Shown here piece after piece: positions 33,649 to 41,488 of a DNA stretch of 45,195 nt. Under the pieces are notes generated by a model. It had not been told where the DNA came from and did no database searches. It saw nothing but the letters and a program-made list of their open reading frames with translations. Both the position numbers and the translations under genes were made by a program. Every line of letters starts with the position of its first letter. The first letter of the stretch is position 1. Source of the stretch: Atopobium sp. (lineage in GTDB: Bacteria > Actinomycetota > Coriobacteriia > Coriobacteriales > Atopobiaceae); the NCBI GenBank assembly GCA_015259035.1, contig JABZHC010000004.1:1-45195 (forward strand), in the 5' to 3' direction.

Positions 33649-34671
33649 ATGACTTTTGATCCAAACGGTAAGGTCGTTGCAATTCTTGGTGCTACCGGCG
33701 TTGTTGGTGCCCAGATGATGCAGTGCCTTGAAGAGCGTAATTTTCCTATCAAGGAGCTGGTGCTTCTGGCATCCGCTCGAAGCGCTGGTAAAACTATCGA
33801 ATTTGCTGGCCAGCAGATTGTAATTCGCGAAGCAACACCAGAGGCTTTTGAGGGTGTAGACATTGTCCTTGGCGCAGCTGGCGACGAACAGGCAAAAGAG
33901 CTGCTTCCTGAGGCTGTCAAGCGTGGATGCGTCTGCGTTGACAATTCCCATGCATTTAGAATGGACCCAAACGTTCCGCTGGTAATCCCAGAGATTAACG
34001 CCGAGGATATCAAGAACCATAACGGCATCATCTCTAATCCAAACTGTGCAACCATTATTGGCTTGGTACCTCTGTATCCTCTACATAAGGCAGCAGGTGC
34101 AAAGCGTATTATTGCTTCTACCTATCAGGCTGCATCAGGCGCTGGTCTTCCTGGCCTCACCAGCCTGAAGAATCAGATGGCTGACGTTGTTGCAGGTAGG
34201 GAAGTAACTGAGACTGCTCCTTTTGCATACCAGCTGGCAGCTAACCTGATTCCACAGATTGGCGGCTTCGACGAGGTTGGATACACTTCCGAGGAAATGA
34301 AGATGCAAAACGAGGGTCGCAAGATTATGCACCTTCCTGAACTGCGCGTTAACTGCACCTGTGTTCGAGTTCCAACAATGCGCTCTCACTCTGAGTCCAT
34401 CACTGTTGAGTTTGAGCGCCCTTTGAGTCCAGATGAGGCTCGTGCAATTCTTGAGGATGCTCCAGGCATCAAGGTTGTGGACAACCCAGCAGAGCTTCAG
34501 TACCCAATGCCTCTTGATACTTCTGACCAGGACCTTATCTATGTTGGTCGTATTCGCGAGGATCTTTCAGCTGATAAAGATACTAATGCACTGACATTCT
34601 TCTGCTGCGGAGACCAGATTAGGAAGGGTGCCGCAACAAACGCTGTCCAGATTGCAGAGTACCTGCTGTAA
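33649..34671 (+). CDS. asd: Aspartate-semialdehyde dehydrogenase
   Basis: Asd reduces aspartyl phosphate to the semialdehyde shared by the lysine and threonine branches. The 340-residue protein has the Rossmann motif VAILGATGVVGAQMM, LLASARSAGK, DNSHAFRMD, the catalytic Cys in SNPNCATI (about 127-134), TYQAASGAG, and the C-terminal catalytic His region VRVPTMRSHSESI. It is the last gene of hom-lysC-asd, two bases after lysC, and is followed by a strong terminator. Confidence 0.96.
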   Translation: MTFDPNGKVVAILGATGVVGAQMMQCLEERNFPIKELVLLASARSAGKTIEFAGQQIVIREATPEAFEGVDIVLGAAGDEQAKELLPEAVKRGCVCVDNSHAFRMDPNVPLVIPEINAEDIKNHNGIISNPNCATIIGLVPLYPLHKAAGAKRIIASTYQAASGAGLPGLTSLKNQMADVVAGREVTETAPFAYQLAANLIPQIGGFDEVGYTSEEMKMQNEGRKIMHLPELRVNCTCVRVPTMRSHSESITVEFERPLSPDEARAILEDAPGIKVVDNPAELQYPMPLDTSDQDLIYVGRIREDLSADKDTNALTFFCCGDQIRKGAATNAVQIAEYLL

Positions 34672-34713
34672 TATCTGGCGTGCAGCCACGCTCGCATCAT
34701 TTTCGTTGACCAA

Positions 34714-34756
34714 GTACCCGTTCGATTCTATTTCGTAGAATTGAACGGGTATTTTG
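34714..34756 (+). terminator. Intrinsic terminator of hom-lysC-asd
   Basis: A long stem, TACCCGTTCGATTCTA with TAGAATTGAACGGGTA (one G-T pair), encloses TTTCG and is followed by TTTTGG. Confidence 0.9.
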
Positions 34757-34807
34757 GTGCTTCCAAGTGAAATTTTTCAGCGATAGAGTACCATTCGGCG
34801 GCAAAGT

Positions 34808-34985
34808 GGTAAAAAATGCGTTTAGTTGGAGTATCCAAAAATGCTTAGTTTCTATGCAAGCCATCTACCAGCAATTTTGCGTGGACAAAATTGTGGAAAT
34901 TAGTACAAAATTTCTGAGCTGGGTAAACGTAAGTGCCAAAACTTCGAAGACCAAAAATAAACTCCAACTAAACGGATTTTTTACC
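34808..34985. repeat. 178-bp element bounded by 25-bp inverted repeats
   Basis: The left arm at 34808-34832 (GGTAAAAAATGCGTTTAGTT then GGAGT) and the right arm at 34961-34985 are inverted copies with one mismatch in 25. The 128-base interior contains a perfect hairpin, CAATTTTG at 34872 with CAAAATTG at 34886. It lies between asd (plus) and tRNA-Arg (minus), which converge. No transposase is present and no clear target-site duplication is seen. It could be a miniature inverted-repeat element or a structured RNA. The remainder of 34672-35203 shows only the two terminators. Confidence 0.75.
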
Positions 34986-35164
34986 CAAAACAGCACCTCT
35001 CATTTGATACATCAATTTCTTGATTAGTTTTCCTGCATATTGGCAAGTGTTTATGCAAAAATCGCCTATCTAGATAGTTAAAACTTTTATTCGAACAGGT
35101 ATTCTACTTTTACAGTAGCCATACAGTTTGGGGGCAAAAAGGGTGCACTTGCAGTGTTGGCCTA

Positions 35165-35194
35165 ACAAAAAAGGTAGACGGCAAGCCGTCTACC
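35165..35194 (-). terminator. Intrinsic terminator of tRNA-Arg
   Basis: Read on the minus strand, GGTAGACGG pairs with CCGTCTACC around CTTG and is followed by TTTTTTG. It lies just downstream of the tRNA gene. Confidence 0.92.
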
Positions 35195-35203
35195 TGGAGT
35201 TTC

Positions 35204-35280
35204 TGGTGCCTCCTGCGCGATTCGAACGCGCGACCTGCGGTTTAGAAGACCGACGCTCTATCCAGCTGAGCTAAGGAGAC
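35204..35280 (-). tRNA. tRNA-Arg (anticodon TCT)
   Basis: On the minus strand GTCTCCT pairs with AGGAGGC (one G-U pair). The D-arm AGCTCAGCTGGATAGAGC, the anticodon loop CTTCTAA (TCT, codon AGA) and the T-loop TTCGAAT are present, with encoded CCA. Confidence 0.95.
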
Positions 35281-35426
35281 ATATAGCGTCGTTCATTATA
35301 GCAATAAGGATTGCAAATACGTCGTGCCATCAAAGATTTTCTTATCAGAAGAATGACAAAGGAAAAGAAAAGTAGCTACACTAAAAGCAGCTACACTGAT
35401 TACAGGCTTACGTGAATGGAGACACT

Positions 35427-36617
35427 ATGTCTTACGATTTTGAATCACGCGTTGATCGTGCTGGTACTGGTTCTAGAAAATGGAACGTCATGTATGACGT
35501 TAATCCTGATGTAGCTCCTGGTATTCCACCTTTTTCTGTTGCTGATATGGAGTATCACACAGCCCTAGAGATTGTCGAGGGCCTCAAGGAATACATCAAT
35601 GACGCAATCCTTGGCTATTCCGTGCCAACCAATCAGATGAAGCAGGCTGTGTGCAAGTGGATGAAGACCCGCCACAACTGGGATGTAAAACCAGAGTGGC
35701 TGCTCAACTCTTCAGGCGTGGTGCCTGCGCTTTTTGCATCTGTTGCCGAGTCCACCCAGTCAGACGAGGGTGTCATCCTGTTTACTCCTGTCTACCATCC
35801 GTTCTACATGGCAGTTGAGGAGAATAACCGTGCGCTGGTAGAGTGCCCGCTTGTCCTGTCAGAGGGTCCTCACTACGACATTGACTTTGACCTGCTTGAG
35901 AAACTTGCCGCCGAGCCAAAGAACACCATGATCATCCTGTGTTCACCCCACAATCCAAGCGGTCGCGTGTGGACCAAGGAAGAGCTCACGCGCATCGCAG
36001 AGATTGCGGTTAAGCACAACCTCATCGTGGTCGCCGACGAGATCCACCACGACCTCATCATGCCAGGCTCCACACACACCGTCTTTGAGACAATCTCCGA
36101 TGAGATCGCAGCACGCACGATCACCTGCACCTCTGCTTCAAAGAGCTTCAACTTGGCCGGCACGCAGTTCAGCAACATCATCGTGAGCAACCCAGAACTG
36201 CGCAGCCGCCTCGAGAAGCGCCTGCAGGCCCGAGAGACCACCTCATGCAACCCAATCAGCTTCAAGGCCTGTGAGCTGGCTTACAGCAAGGGTGGGGCAT
36301 GGCTGGACGCATGCATCAAGGCCATCGACGACAACCAGAAGCTGGTCCTGGACTTCTTTGCCACCAAGCACCCTCGCGTGAAGCTCGCGCCAATCACAGG
36401 AACTTACCTTCAGTGGCTTGACTTCAGAGATCTTTGTCTTACGCCAGAAGAGCTTGACCACCTGTTGCAGTTTGAGGCCCAGGTCTTCTTCACCGACGGC
36501 GTCTTCTTTGGCGAGGCTGCTCAAGGCTTCAAGCGCTGGAATTTGGCAGCTCCTCGTGTGGAGATCGAAGAGGCGCTGGATCGTCTGGACGCAGTTCTTA
36601 CGGCCCACGGTTTCTAA
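35427..36617 (+). CDS. PLP-dependent C-S lyase / aminotransferase, MalY/PatB family
   Basis: Members cleave cystathionine and cysteine (H2S release) and some also repress maltose genes. The 396-residue fold type I protein starts DFESRVDRAGTGSRKWN, continues with PPFSVADMEY, GYSVPTNQMKQAV, SSGVVPALF, SPHNPSGRVWTKEEL (about 170), VVADEIHHDL with the cofactor Asp, and the Schiff-base Lys in TSASKSFNLAG (about 232). ATG at 35427 has GGAG five bases upstream; a GTG at 35412 is the alternative. From about 35870 to 36410 the codons turn strongly to C or G in third position, with many AGC serines. The first 40 codons and the flanking genes do not show this, so the gene looks mosaic. Confidence 0.93.
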   Translation: MSYDFESRVDRAGTGSRKWNVMYDVNPDVAPGIPPFSVADMEYHTALEIVEGLKEYINDAILGYSVPTNQMKQAVCKWMKTRHNWDVKPEWLLNSSGVVPALFASVAESTQSDEGVILFTPVYHPFYMAVEENNRALVECPLVLSEGPHYDIDFDLLEKLAAEPKNTMIILCSPHNPSGRVWTKEELTRIAEIAVKHNLIVVADEIHHDLIMPGSTHTVFETISDEIAARTITCTSASKSFNLAGTQFSNIIVSNPELRSRLEKRLQARETTSCNPISFKACELAYSKGGAWLDACIKAIDDNQKLVLDFFATKHPRVKLAPITGTYLQWLDFRDLCLTPEELDHLLQFEAQVFFTDGVFFGEAAQGFKRWNLAAPRVEIEEALDRLDAVLTAHGF

Positions 36618-36686
36618 GCGCAGGCTGCGATTTCTGCGCGAGCAGTCTTTGATTTCTGCGAGCGCTGACTGCGGTTTCTTGGCACC
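36606..36686 (+). repeat. Post-stop tandem repeat after the PatB-like gene, 3 x 22 nt plus the gene end
   Basis: Units begin at 36625 (CTGCGATTTC), 36647 (CTTTGATTTC) and 36669 (CTGCGGTTTC), exactly 22 bases apart. The gene's own end at 36606 (CACGGTTTCTAAGCG) looks like a fourth, parental unit. The array may therefore be a duplication of the stop-codon region. Confidence 0.72.
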
Positions 36687-36737
36687 GTGCCACTGCTGCA
36701 CCACCATATACCTGCGCGTATAGTGCATGAAATCACC

Positions 36738-36770
36738 TGCGGAGAAGCTCGTTCTTCTCCGCATTTTGTT
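36738..36770 (+). terminator. Intrinsic terminator after the PatB-like gene
   Basis: TGCGGAGAA pairs with TTCTCCGCA and is followed by TTTTGTT. A TGGCGAGAAACCC word begins directly after it. Confidence 0.88.
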
Positions 36771-36783
36771 TGGCGAGAAACCC
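36771..36783 (+). repeat. TGGCGAGAAACCC word, copy 8
   Basis: Exact 13-mer abutting the terminator of the PatB-like gene. It is followed by GT. Confidence 0.85.
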
Positions 36784-36902
36784 GTTGCACCGGCTGATTT
36801 TAAAGAAAATCAAAAAAGAGTTTGAAAAATCTGCGTTTCTCGCTTGCATCTTTTTCTGATTCTGTAATAATGATTTAGCTGCGTTTCATGAGGTGGCCAA
36901 AT

Positions 36903-36979
36903 GGTGGGAGTAGCTCAGTTGGCAGAGCGACGGACTGTGGCTCCGTAGGTCGAGGGTTCGAGCCCCTTTTCCCACCCCA
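36903..36979 (+). tRNA. tRNA-His (anticodon GTG)
   Basis: GTGGGAG pairs with TTCCCAC. An encoded G at 36903 serves as G-1 opposite discriminator C at 36976, the histidine identity pair. The anticodon loop is CTGTGGC, and CCA is encoded. Confidence 0.96.
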
Positions 36980-36994
36980 TTCGAAACGTTAATT

Positions 36995-37070
36995 GGATCG
37001 TTAGCTCAGCTGGTAGAGCAGGGGACTCTTAATCCCAAGGTCCAGGGTTCGAACCCCTGACGATCCACCA
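36995..37070 (+). tRNA. tRNA-Lys (anticodon CTT)
   Basis: GGATCGT pairs with ACGATCC. The anticodon loop CTCTTAA gives CTT (codon AAG), the T-loop is TTCGAAC, and CCA is encoded. It lies 15 bases after tRNA-His, probably in one transcript. Confidence 0.96.
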
Positions 37071-37081
37071 TTTGAATTTCA

Positions 37082-37116
37082 AACCCCGGCTTGCGTCGGG
37101 GTTTTTATTTTTTGTG
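37082..37116 (+). terminator. Intrinsic terminator of the tRNA-His/tRNA-Lys unit
   Basis: AACCCCGGC pairs with GTCGGGGTT around TTGC and is followed by a long T-rich tail (TTTATTTTTT). Confidence 0.93.
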
Positions 37117-37200
37117 AGTCGCTAGTTTCTAATTGTTTGTTGAGAGCGATTGCGTCATACTGAAGTCTCCATGATTTTATTGTAGTTCGGAGGACTCGCC

Positions 37201-38214
37201 GTGATTTACACAATGACGCTTAATCCCGCGCTTGACTATGTCATGCATCCAAACACATTGGACATGGGCTTTACTAACCGTTCCTCCTCAGAAGAGTTGC
37301 ACTGTGGTGGTAATGGTATTAACGTCTCCACGCTCTTAAATGAGCTTGATAAAGTCACCGTTGCCATGGGTATTGTTGGTGGCTTTACTGGTGAATACCT
37401 GCTCAGTGACCTGCAGCGTCAGGGAATTCCAAGCAACTTCGTCAAGCTTGATTCTGGCTTTACTCGTATTAATGTCAAGCTTAACGGCATTGTTATGACC
37501 ATGGTCAACGGTAATGGCCCACGCATTCCAGAGAAAAAGGTTGATGAGCTGCTGGAGCGCATGGACGTTGTTGGCGCAGGTGACACCTTGGTTCTTACGG
37601 GATCTATTCCAAGCTCACTTCCAGAGGATATCTATACTCGCCTTATGGCTCAGCTTGCAGGTCGCGGCATCCAGTTTGTTGTCGATGCTCCCGGTCAGCT
37701 GCTTATGGAGGCTATCAAGGCTCAGCCATTCCTGATTAAGCCTAACAACCACGAGGTTGGCCGTATCTTTGATGCCAATCCAGAGACCCCAGAAGAGTGC
37801 ATTCCATTTGCAAAGAAGCTCCAGGATGGCGGCGCTCGCAACGTTATCGTTTCTTGTGGTGGTGCAGGTTCTCTACTTCTGGACGAGTACGGAACTGAGC
37901 ACATTGTTCCAACCGCTAAGATTCGCCTGGTTAACGCAACCGGCGCTGGTGACTCCATGGTCGCAGGCTTCCTGGCAAAGACTACCGCTGGCTACGATTA
38001 CGACACCGCGCTTATTTACGCTTCAGCTTGCGGTACTGCAACTGCAGCAAGCCGAGGAATCGCAAAGCGCGCAACCATTGATCGCGTTGTCACCGCTCTT
38101 TACAAGAAGATGGGCCGAGAAATGCCTGCTTCTATTGCAGAAGAAATTCAGCTTGCTCGCCAGAAAGAGGAGAGCCGCGAGGGCAAGTCTTCTTGGCTTG
38201 CAGATTCTGAGTAG
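37201..38214 (+). CDS. 1-phosphofructokinase family sugar kinase (FruK/LacC type)
   Basis: This is a PfkB-family kinase of the FruK/LacC/PfkB group, most likely making fructose 1,6-bisphosphate from fructose 1-phosphate delivered by a PTS; tagatose 6-phosphate is the alternative substrate. The 337-residue protein has YTMTLNPALDYVM at the start, GGNGINVS (sugar site, about 36), VLTGSIPSSLP, KPNNHEVGRI and the catalytic anion-hole motif NATGAGDSMVAGF (about 247-259). After about residue 310 there is a charged 27-residue tail not usual for the family. The start is GTG at 37201 with GGAGGA upstream. No fructose permease adjoins it, but ptsI follows after a terminator. Confidence 0.87.
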   Translation: MIYTMTLNPALDYVMHPNTLDMGFTNRSSSEELHCGGNGINVSTLLNELDKVTVAMGIVGGFTGEYLLSDLQRQGIPSNFVKLDSGFTRINVKLNGIVMTMVNGNGPRIPEKKVDELLERMDVVGAGDTLVLTGSIPSSLPEDIYTRLMAQLAGRGIQFVVDAPGQLLMEAIKAQPFLIKPNNHEVGRIFDANPETPEECIPFAKKLQDGGARNVIVSCGGAGSLLLDEYGTEHIVPTAKIRLVNATGAGDSMVAGFLAKTTAGYDYDTALIYASACGTATAASRGIAKRATIDRVVTALYKKMGREMPASIAEEIQLARQKEESREGKSSWLADSE

Positions 38215-38242
38215 TAATCGCAGCTAGAACGCATAGTTCTTT

Positions 38243-38255
38243 TGGCGAGAAACCC
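38243..38255 (+). repeat. TGGCGAGAAACCC word, copy 9
   Basis: Exact 13-mer 28 bases after the stop codon of the sugar kinase gene, before its terminator. Confidence 0.85.
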
Positions 38256-38315
38256 TCAGATGGTGCGCTCTTTCCGCGTGGAGTAAACAGAGCGTCTTTA
38301 CTATTGTGAACGTAC

Positions 38316-38356
38316 AAACACTTGGCAAGAAAGATTCTCTTGCCAAGTGTTTTTTA
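38316..38356 (+). terminator. Intrinsic terminator after the sugar kinase
   Basis: ACACTTGGCAAGA pairs perfectly with TCTTGCCAAGTGT around AAGATTC and is followed by TTTTTATT. Confidence 0.93.
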
Positions 38357-38504
38357 TTGAAATTTATTTAAAGATACTCACAACGTAACAGGTCAAAAAA
38401 ATGTTACCCTGTAAAAAGACAGGTTAGTTTCTGCGACTATTGTCCTGTGTTGATAGGCTTGCAGAACGTTATACACCGCTAAACGGACAATGATAGGAGC
38501 ATGT

Positions 38505-40208
38505 ATGTTTGAGGGAGTCAATGCATCCAACGGAATCGGCATCGGTACTGCTCAGGTTGCCGTAGATCCAGACCTCACTTTTACTCCGCACACTGTTGAG
38601 GACACTGCTGCAGAGAAGGTTCGTTACGCAGAGGCAGTAACTAAGTTTATTGCACAGACTAACGCACAGATTGAGCGCATGACCAAGACAGTGGGCGAGG
38701 AAGCCGCTGCTATTATGGGTGCTCACATTGAGTTTGCTGAGGATGAGGGCATCAAAGAGGCTGTTAACGGTGCTATTGATGGCGGCACCTGCGTTGAGCA
38801 GGCTGTAAGCGACGCCTACGACATGTACTACAACATGTTCCTTGGCATGGAGGATGAGCTCTTCCGTGAGCGCGCAGCAGACGTTGCTGACGTCAAGACC
38901 GGTCTTCTCGCTGACCTGCTTGGCAAAGAGGTTGTTGACCTCTCCACACTTCCAGAGAACTCCGTCATTGTCTGCCATGAGCTGACTCCTTCTATGACTG
39001 CAGACATTGATAAGGACCACGTTGCAGGTATTGTTACCGAGACTGGTGGTCGTACTTCTCACTCCGCAATCATTGCTCGCGCTCTTGAGATTCCTGCAGT
39101 TCTTTCTGTTCCTAATATCACTTCTGAGGTTGCAACTGGCAACGCTATTGTTGTCGACGGCACTAACGGCAAGGTTGTTGTCGATCCATCCGAGGCTGAG
39201 CTTGCTGAGTACAAGGCTCAGGCTGAGGCTTATGCTGCAGAGAAGGCTGCTCTTGAGGCTTATCGCGGCAAGGAGACCGTATCTGCTGACGGTATCAAGG
39301 TTCTGCTTGTTGCTAACATCGGTAATCCAGATGACGCTAACGGCGCAGTTGACGCTGACGCTGAGGGCATTGGTCTGTTCCGCTCCGAGTTCCTGTTCAT
39401 GGACGCAAAGGAGCTTCCAAGCGAGGAAGAGCAGTTTGCTGCTTACCAGAAGGTTGCTCTGCGCATGAAGGATAAGCCTGTCATCATCCGTACCCTTGAT
39501 GTTGGTGGCGATAAGGAGATTCCTTACCTCAACATGAAGGCTGAGGAGAACCCATTCATGGGCTTCCGCGCTATCCGTTACTGCCTCAACAATGCTGAGC
39601 AGTACAAGGTTCAGCTCCGCGCTCTTCTCCGCGCATCCGCATTTGGCGATATCAAGATTATGCTTCCTCTTGTTACTACTGTTGACGAGGTCCGTGAGGC
39701 TAGGGCTCTTGTTGAGGAGTGCAAGCGTGAGCTTGACGCTGAGGGCGTAGCTTACAACAAGGACATTGAGGTCGGCACCATGATCGAGACCCCATCTGCA
39801 TCTCTGATTGCAGATAAGCTGGCTCGTGAGTGCGACTTCTTCTCCATTGGTACCAACGACCTCATCGGTTATACCATGTGCGCTGACCGCGGCAATGATC
39901 GCGTCGCCTACCTCTACGAGGTCTACCAGCCATCCGTTCTCCGTTCCCTCAAGTTCCTCATCGGCGAGGGCAACAAGGAGAAGATCATGGTTGGTATGTG
40001 CGGCGAGGCAGCTGCAGATCCACTGCTCATCCCAGTCCTTCTTTCTTTTGGTCTGGACGAGTTCTCCGTCTCTGCACCATCTGTCCTGCGTACCCGCAAG
40101 ACCATTGCTGCTTGGACAAAGGCTGAGGCAGATGAGCTTACTGCTCGCGTTATGGAGCTTGATACCGCAGCTGAGGTTAAGGCTCTGCTTGAGCGTGAAG
40201 CTCGCTAA
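38505..40208 (+). CDS. ptsI: Phosphoenolpyruvate-protein phosphotransferase (PTS enzyme I)
   Basis: Enzyme I takes phosphate from PEP and passes it to HPr at the head of all PTS sugar uptake. The 567-residue protein begins MFEGVNASNGIGIG. It has the phosphorylated His in GGRTSHSAIIARAL (about 189), LFRSEFLFMD, RTLDVGGDKEIPYL, ENPFMGFRAIRY, IEVGTMIETPSA, and the PEP-site Cys region MVGMCGEAAADP. ATG at 38505 has TAGGAG five bases upstream; an ATG at 38490 precedes that site. No ptsH is in the window, although ptsH often adjoins ptsI in other genomes. Confidence 0.96.
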   Translation: MFEGVNASNGIGIGTAQVAVDPDLTFTPHTVEDTAAEKVRYAEAVTKFIAQTNAQIERMTKTVGEEAAAIMGAHIEFAEDEGIKEAVNGAIDGGTCVEQAVSDAYDMYYNMFLGMEDELFRERAADVADVKTGLLADLLGKEVVDLSTLPENSVIVCHELTPSMTADIDKDHVAGIVTETGGRTSHSAIIARALEIPAVLSVPNITSEVATGNAIVVDGTNGKVVVDPSEAELAEYKAQAEAYAAEKAALEAYRGKETVSADGIKVLLVANIGNPDDANGAVDADAEGIGLFRSEFLFMDAKELPSEEEQFAAYQKVALRMKDKPVIIRTLDVGGDKEIPYLNMKAEENPFMGFRAIRYCLNNAEQYKVQLRALLRASAFGDIKIMLPLVTTVDEVREARALVEECKRELDAEGVAYNKDIEVGTMIETPSASLIADKLARECDFFSIGTNDLIGYTMCADRGNDRVAYLYEVYQPSVLRSLKFLIGEGNKEKIMVGMCGEAAADPLLIPVLLSFGLDEFSVSAPSVLRTRKTIAAWTKAEADELTARVMELDTAAEVKALLEREAR

Positions 40209-40246
40209 GTTCTAGTTGCTAAATCTTAGCTTACACGATACAAATT

Positions 40247-40283
40247 CAGGGGCATCTGCACTGGCAGGTGCCCCTGTTTCTTT
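40247..40283 (+). terminator. Intrinsic terminator after ptsI
   Basis: CAGGGGCA pairs with TGCCCCTG, with TCTGC/GCAGG pairing inside, and is followed by TTTCTTT. Confidence 0.9.
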
Positions 40284-40299
40284 AACGTTAAGCCTTCTG

Positions 40300-40321
40300 G
40301 CGAGAAGATCGATCTTCTCGC
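40300..40321. repeat. Perfect 22-bp palindrome made of two inverted GCGAGAA words
   Basis: GCGAGAAGATC is followed at once by its exact reverse complement. The left half is part of a TGGCGAGAA word (40298). It lies between the ptsI terminator and the converging lipid-kinase gene, 64 bases beyond that gene's stop. Lack of a loop and of a U-tract argues against a plain terminator. Confidence 0.8.
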
Positions 40322-40385
40322 AATGCGCAACCAGTAAAGCCCGAGCCTCGAAGCGCGACCTACGGCGCAGGAGTCGCTCTGTGCG

Positions 40386-41315
40386 CTAGGGAACAATCAC
40401 GGAAAGTGCAGCGGGAATAACCTCAATGACAAACTGTTCTGCAAAGGGAAGCTCTTCTCCGTCTACCTGAATAGGGACAGGCTTGTGGAAAGTTACCACT
40501 GCTTGCTTGAGGTGACGCTCCTCAATGATGCGGGAGTTGACGTGTTTACCAGCCCTTGCCAGGCCAAACAGAGCCAGCAGGTGAGGAATGATAGGCACTT
40601 TAGTGTTGTAGCAGACGGTAAGAAGGCCATCGTCAGGCTGCGCATGCGGACAGACCTTAAAGCCGCCGCCATACGTAGGGCCAATCTGGAAGGCCATGAT
40701 AAGCGCTTGAAGATCAATGTCCTTCTCGCCATCAAACGAAACGGTGCAAGGGTAACCCTTGCTACCTGCAGCCATAAACTTGAGACCCGAGGTTAAGAAG
40801 AGCGCCTCGCCCTCGGTAGAGGAGTTGTTCGCGCGGCGCTTTGTGGTGTCGGCTGCAATAGCTGCATCAAGTCCAAACGACATGGTCTCCATGAAGTAGA
40901 CGTCGTTGATGCGACCAATTTCTAGCTGCGTAACTTTGCCGCGAACCAACTGCGCAAAAGCGCCTTCTGGGTCGTTAATCTTCATGCCAAGCGTGCGTGC
41001 ATAATCGTTTCCGGAACCCATAGGAATAATGCCAAGCGCTGGACGAACCTCTGGCGATAAGGTCATGAGGCCGTTGACCACCTCATGGATGACGCCGTCT
41101 CCTCCAAGTGCGACAACCGTATCAAAATCTGCAGCTTCTGCAGCCATGACACGAGCGTCTCCCATAGCTGTAGTGAGTTTGAGCTCATATCCGTCAGTCG
41201 CAGCTGAATAGCTGGTCAAAAAGTGACGAGCAAACTCTGCGCCTGCAGCTCCCTTACCACTGTGAGCAGCGGGATTAGCTATGATAAGCGTGCGTCCAAG
41301 AGGGGATTGAGACAT
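40386..41315 (-). CDS. Diacylglycerol kinase-family lipid kinase (YegS/DgkB type)
   Basis: Members phosphorylate diacylglycerol or related lipids at the inner face of the membrane. The 309-residue protein has an N-terminal catalytic domain with IIANPAAHSGKG, the nucleotide-binding loop VVALGGDGVIHEVVNGL (about 67-83) and GIIPMGSGNDYARTLG (about 94). The C-terminal beta-sandwich has GLDAAIA, GPTYGGGFKVCPHAQPDDG and a PIQVDGEELP end. The substrate cannot be read from the sequence. The start at 41315 has only a weak ribosome binding site. It is divergent from the polysaccharide permease gene across 173 bases. Confidence 0.88.
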   Translation of the reverse strand: MSQSPLGRTLIIANPAAHSGKGAAGAEFARHFLTSYSAATDGYELKLTTAMGDARVMAAEAADFDTVVALGGDGVIHEVVNGLMTLSPEVRPALGIIPMGSGNDYARTLGMKINDPEGAFAQLVRGKVTQLEIGRINDVYFMETMSFGLDAAIAADTTKRRANNSSTEGEALFLTSGLKFMAAGSKGYPCTVSFDGEKDIDLQALIMAFQIGPTYGGGFKVCPHAQPDDGLLTVCYNTKVPIIPHLLALFGLARAGKHVNSRIIEERHLKQAVVTFHKPVPIQVDGEELPFAEQFVIEVIPAALSVIVP

Positions 41316-41488
41316 ATTGCACCATTTCTACAAGCGCTGCTGTTGAGCGCGCTGTTACTAAATAGTCTTGTCACCACATATCAAAATAAAATAGTGGAGA
41401 AAACAGTTCAACAACGTTTCAAGTTTAAACGGCTTTGTCTGTCTGTGCTAGGATAAACCATACAGAAATCGGTAGAAAAGGATAGCGC

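Noticed and set aside
34767..35027. Open frame of 86 codons in the asd/tRNA-Arg spacer
   Set aside because: It spans the 25-bp inverted repeats, has no ribosome binding site, and its composition is that of AT-rich spacer DNA.
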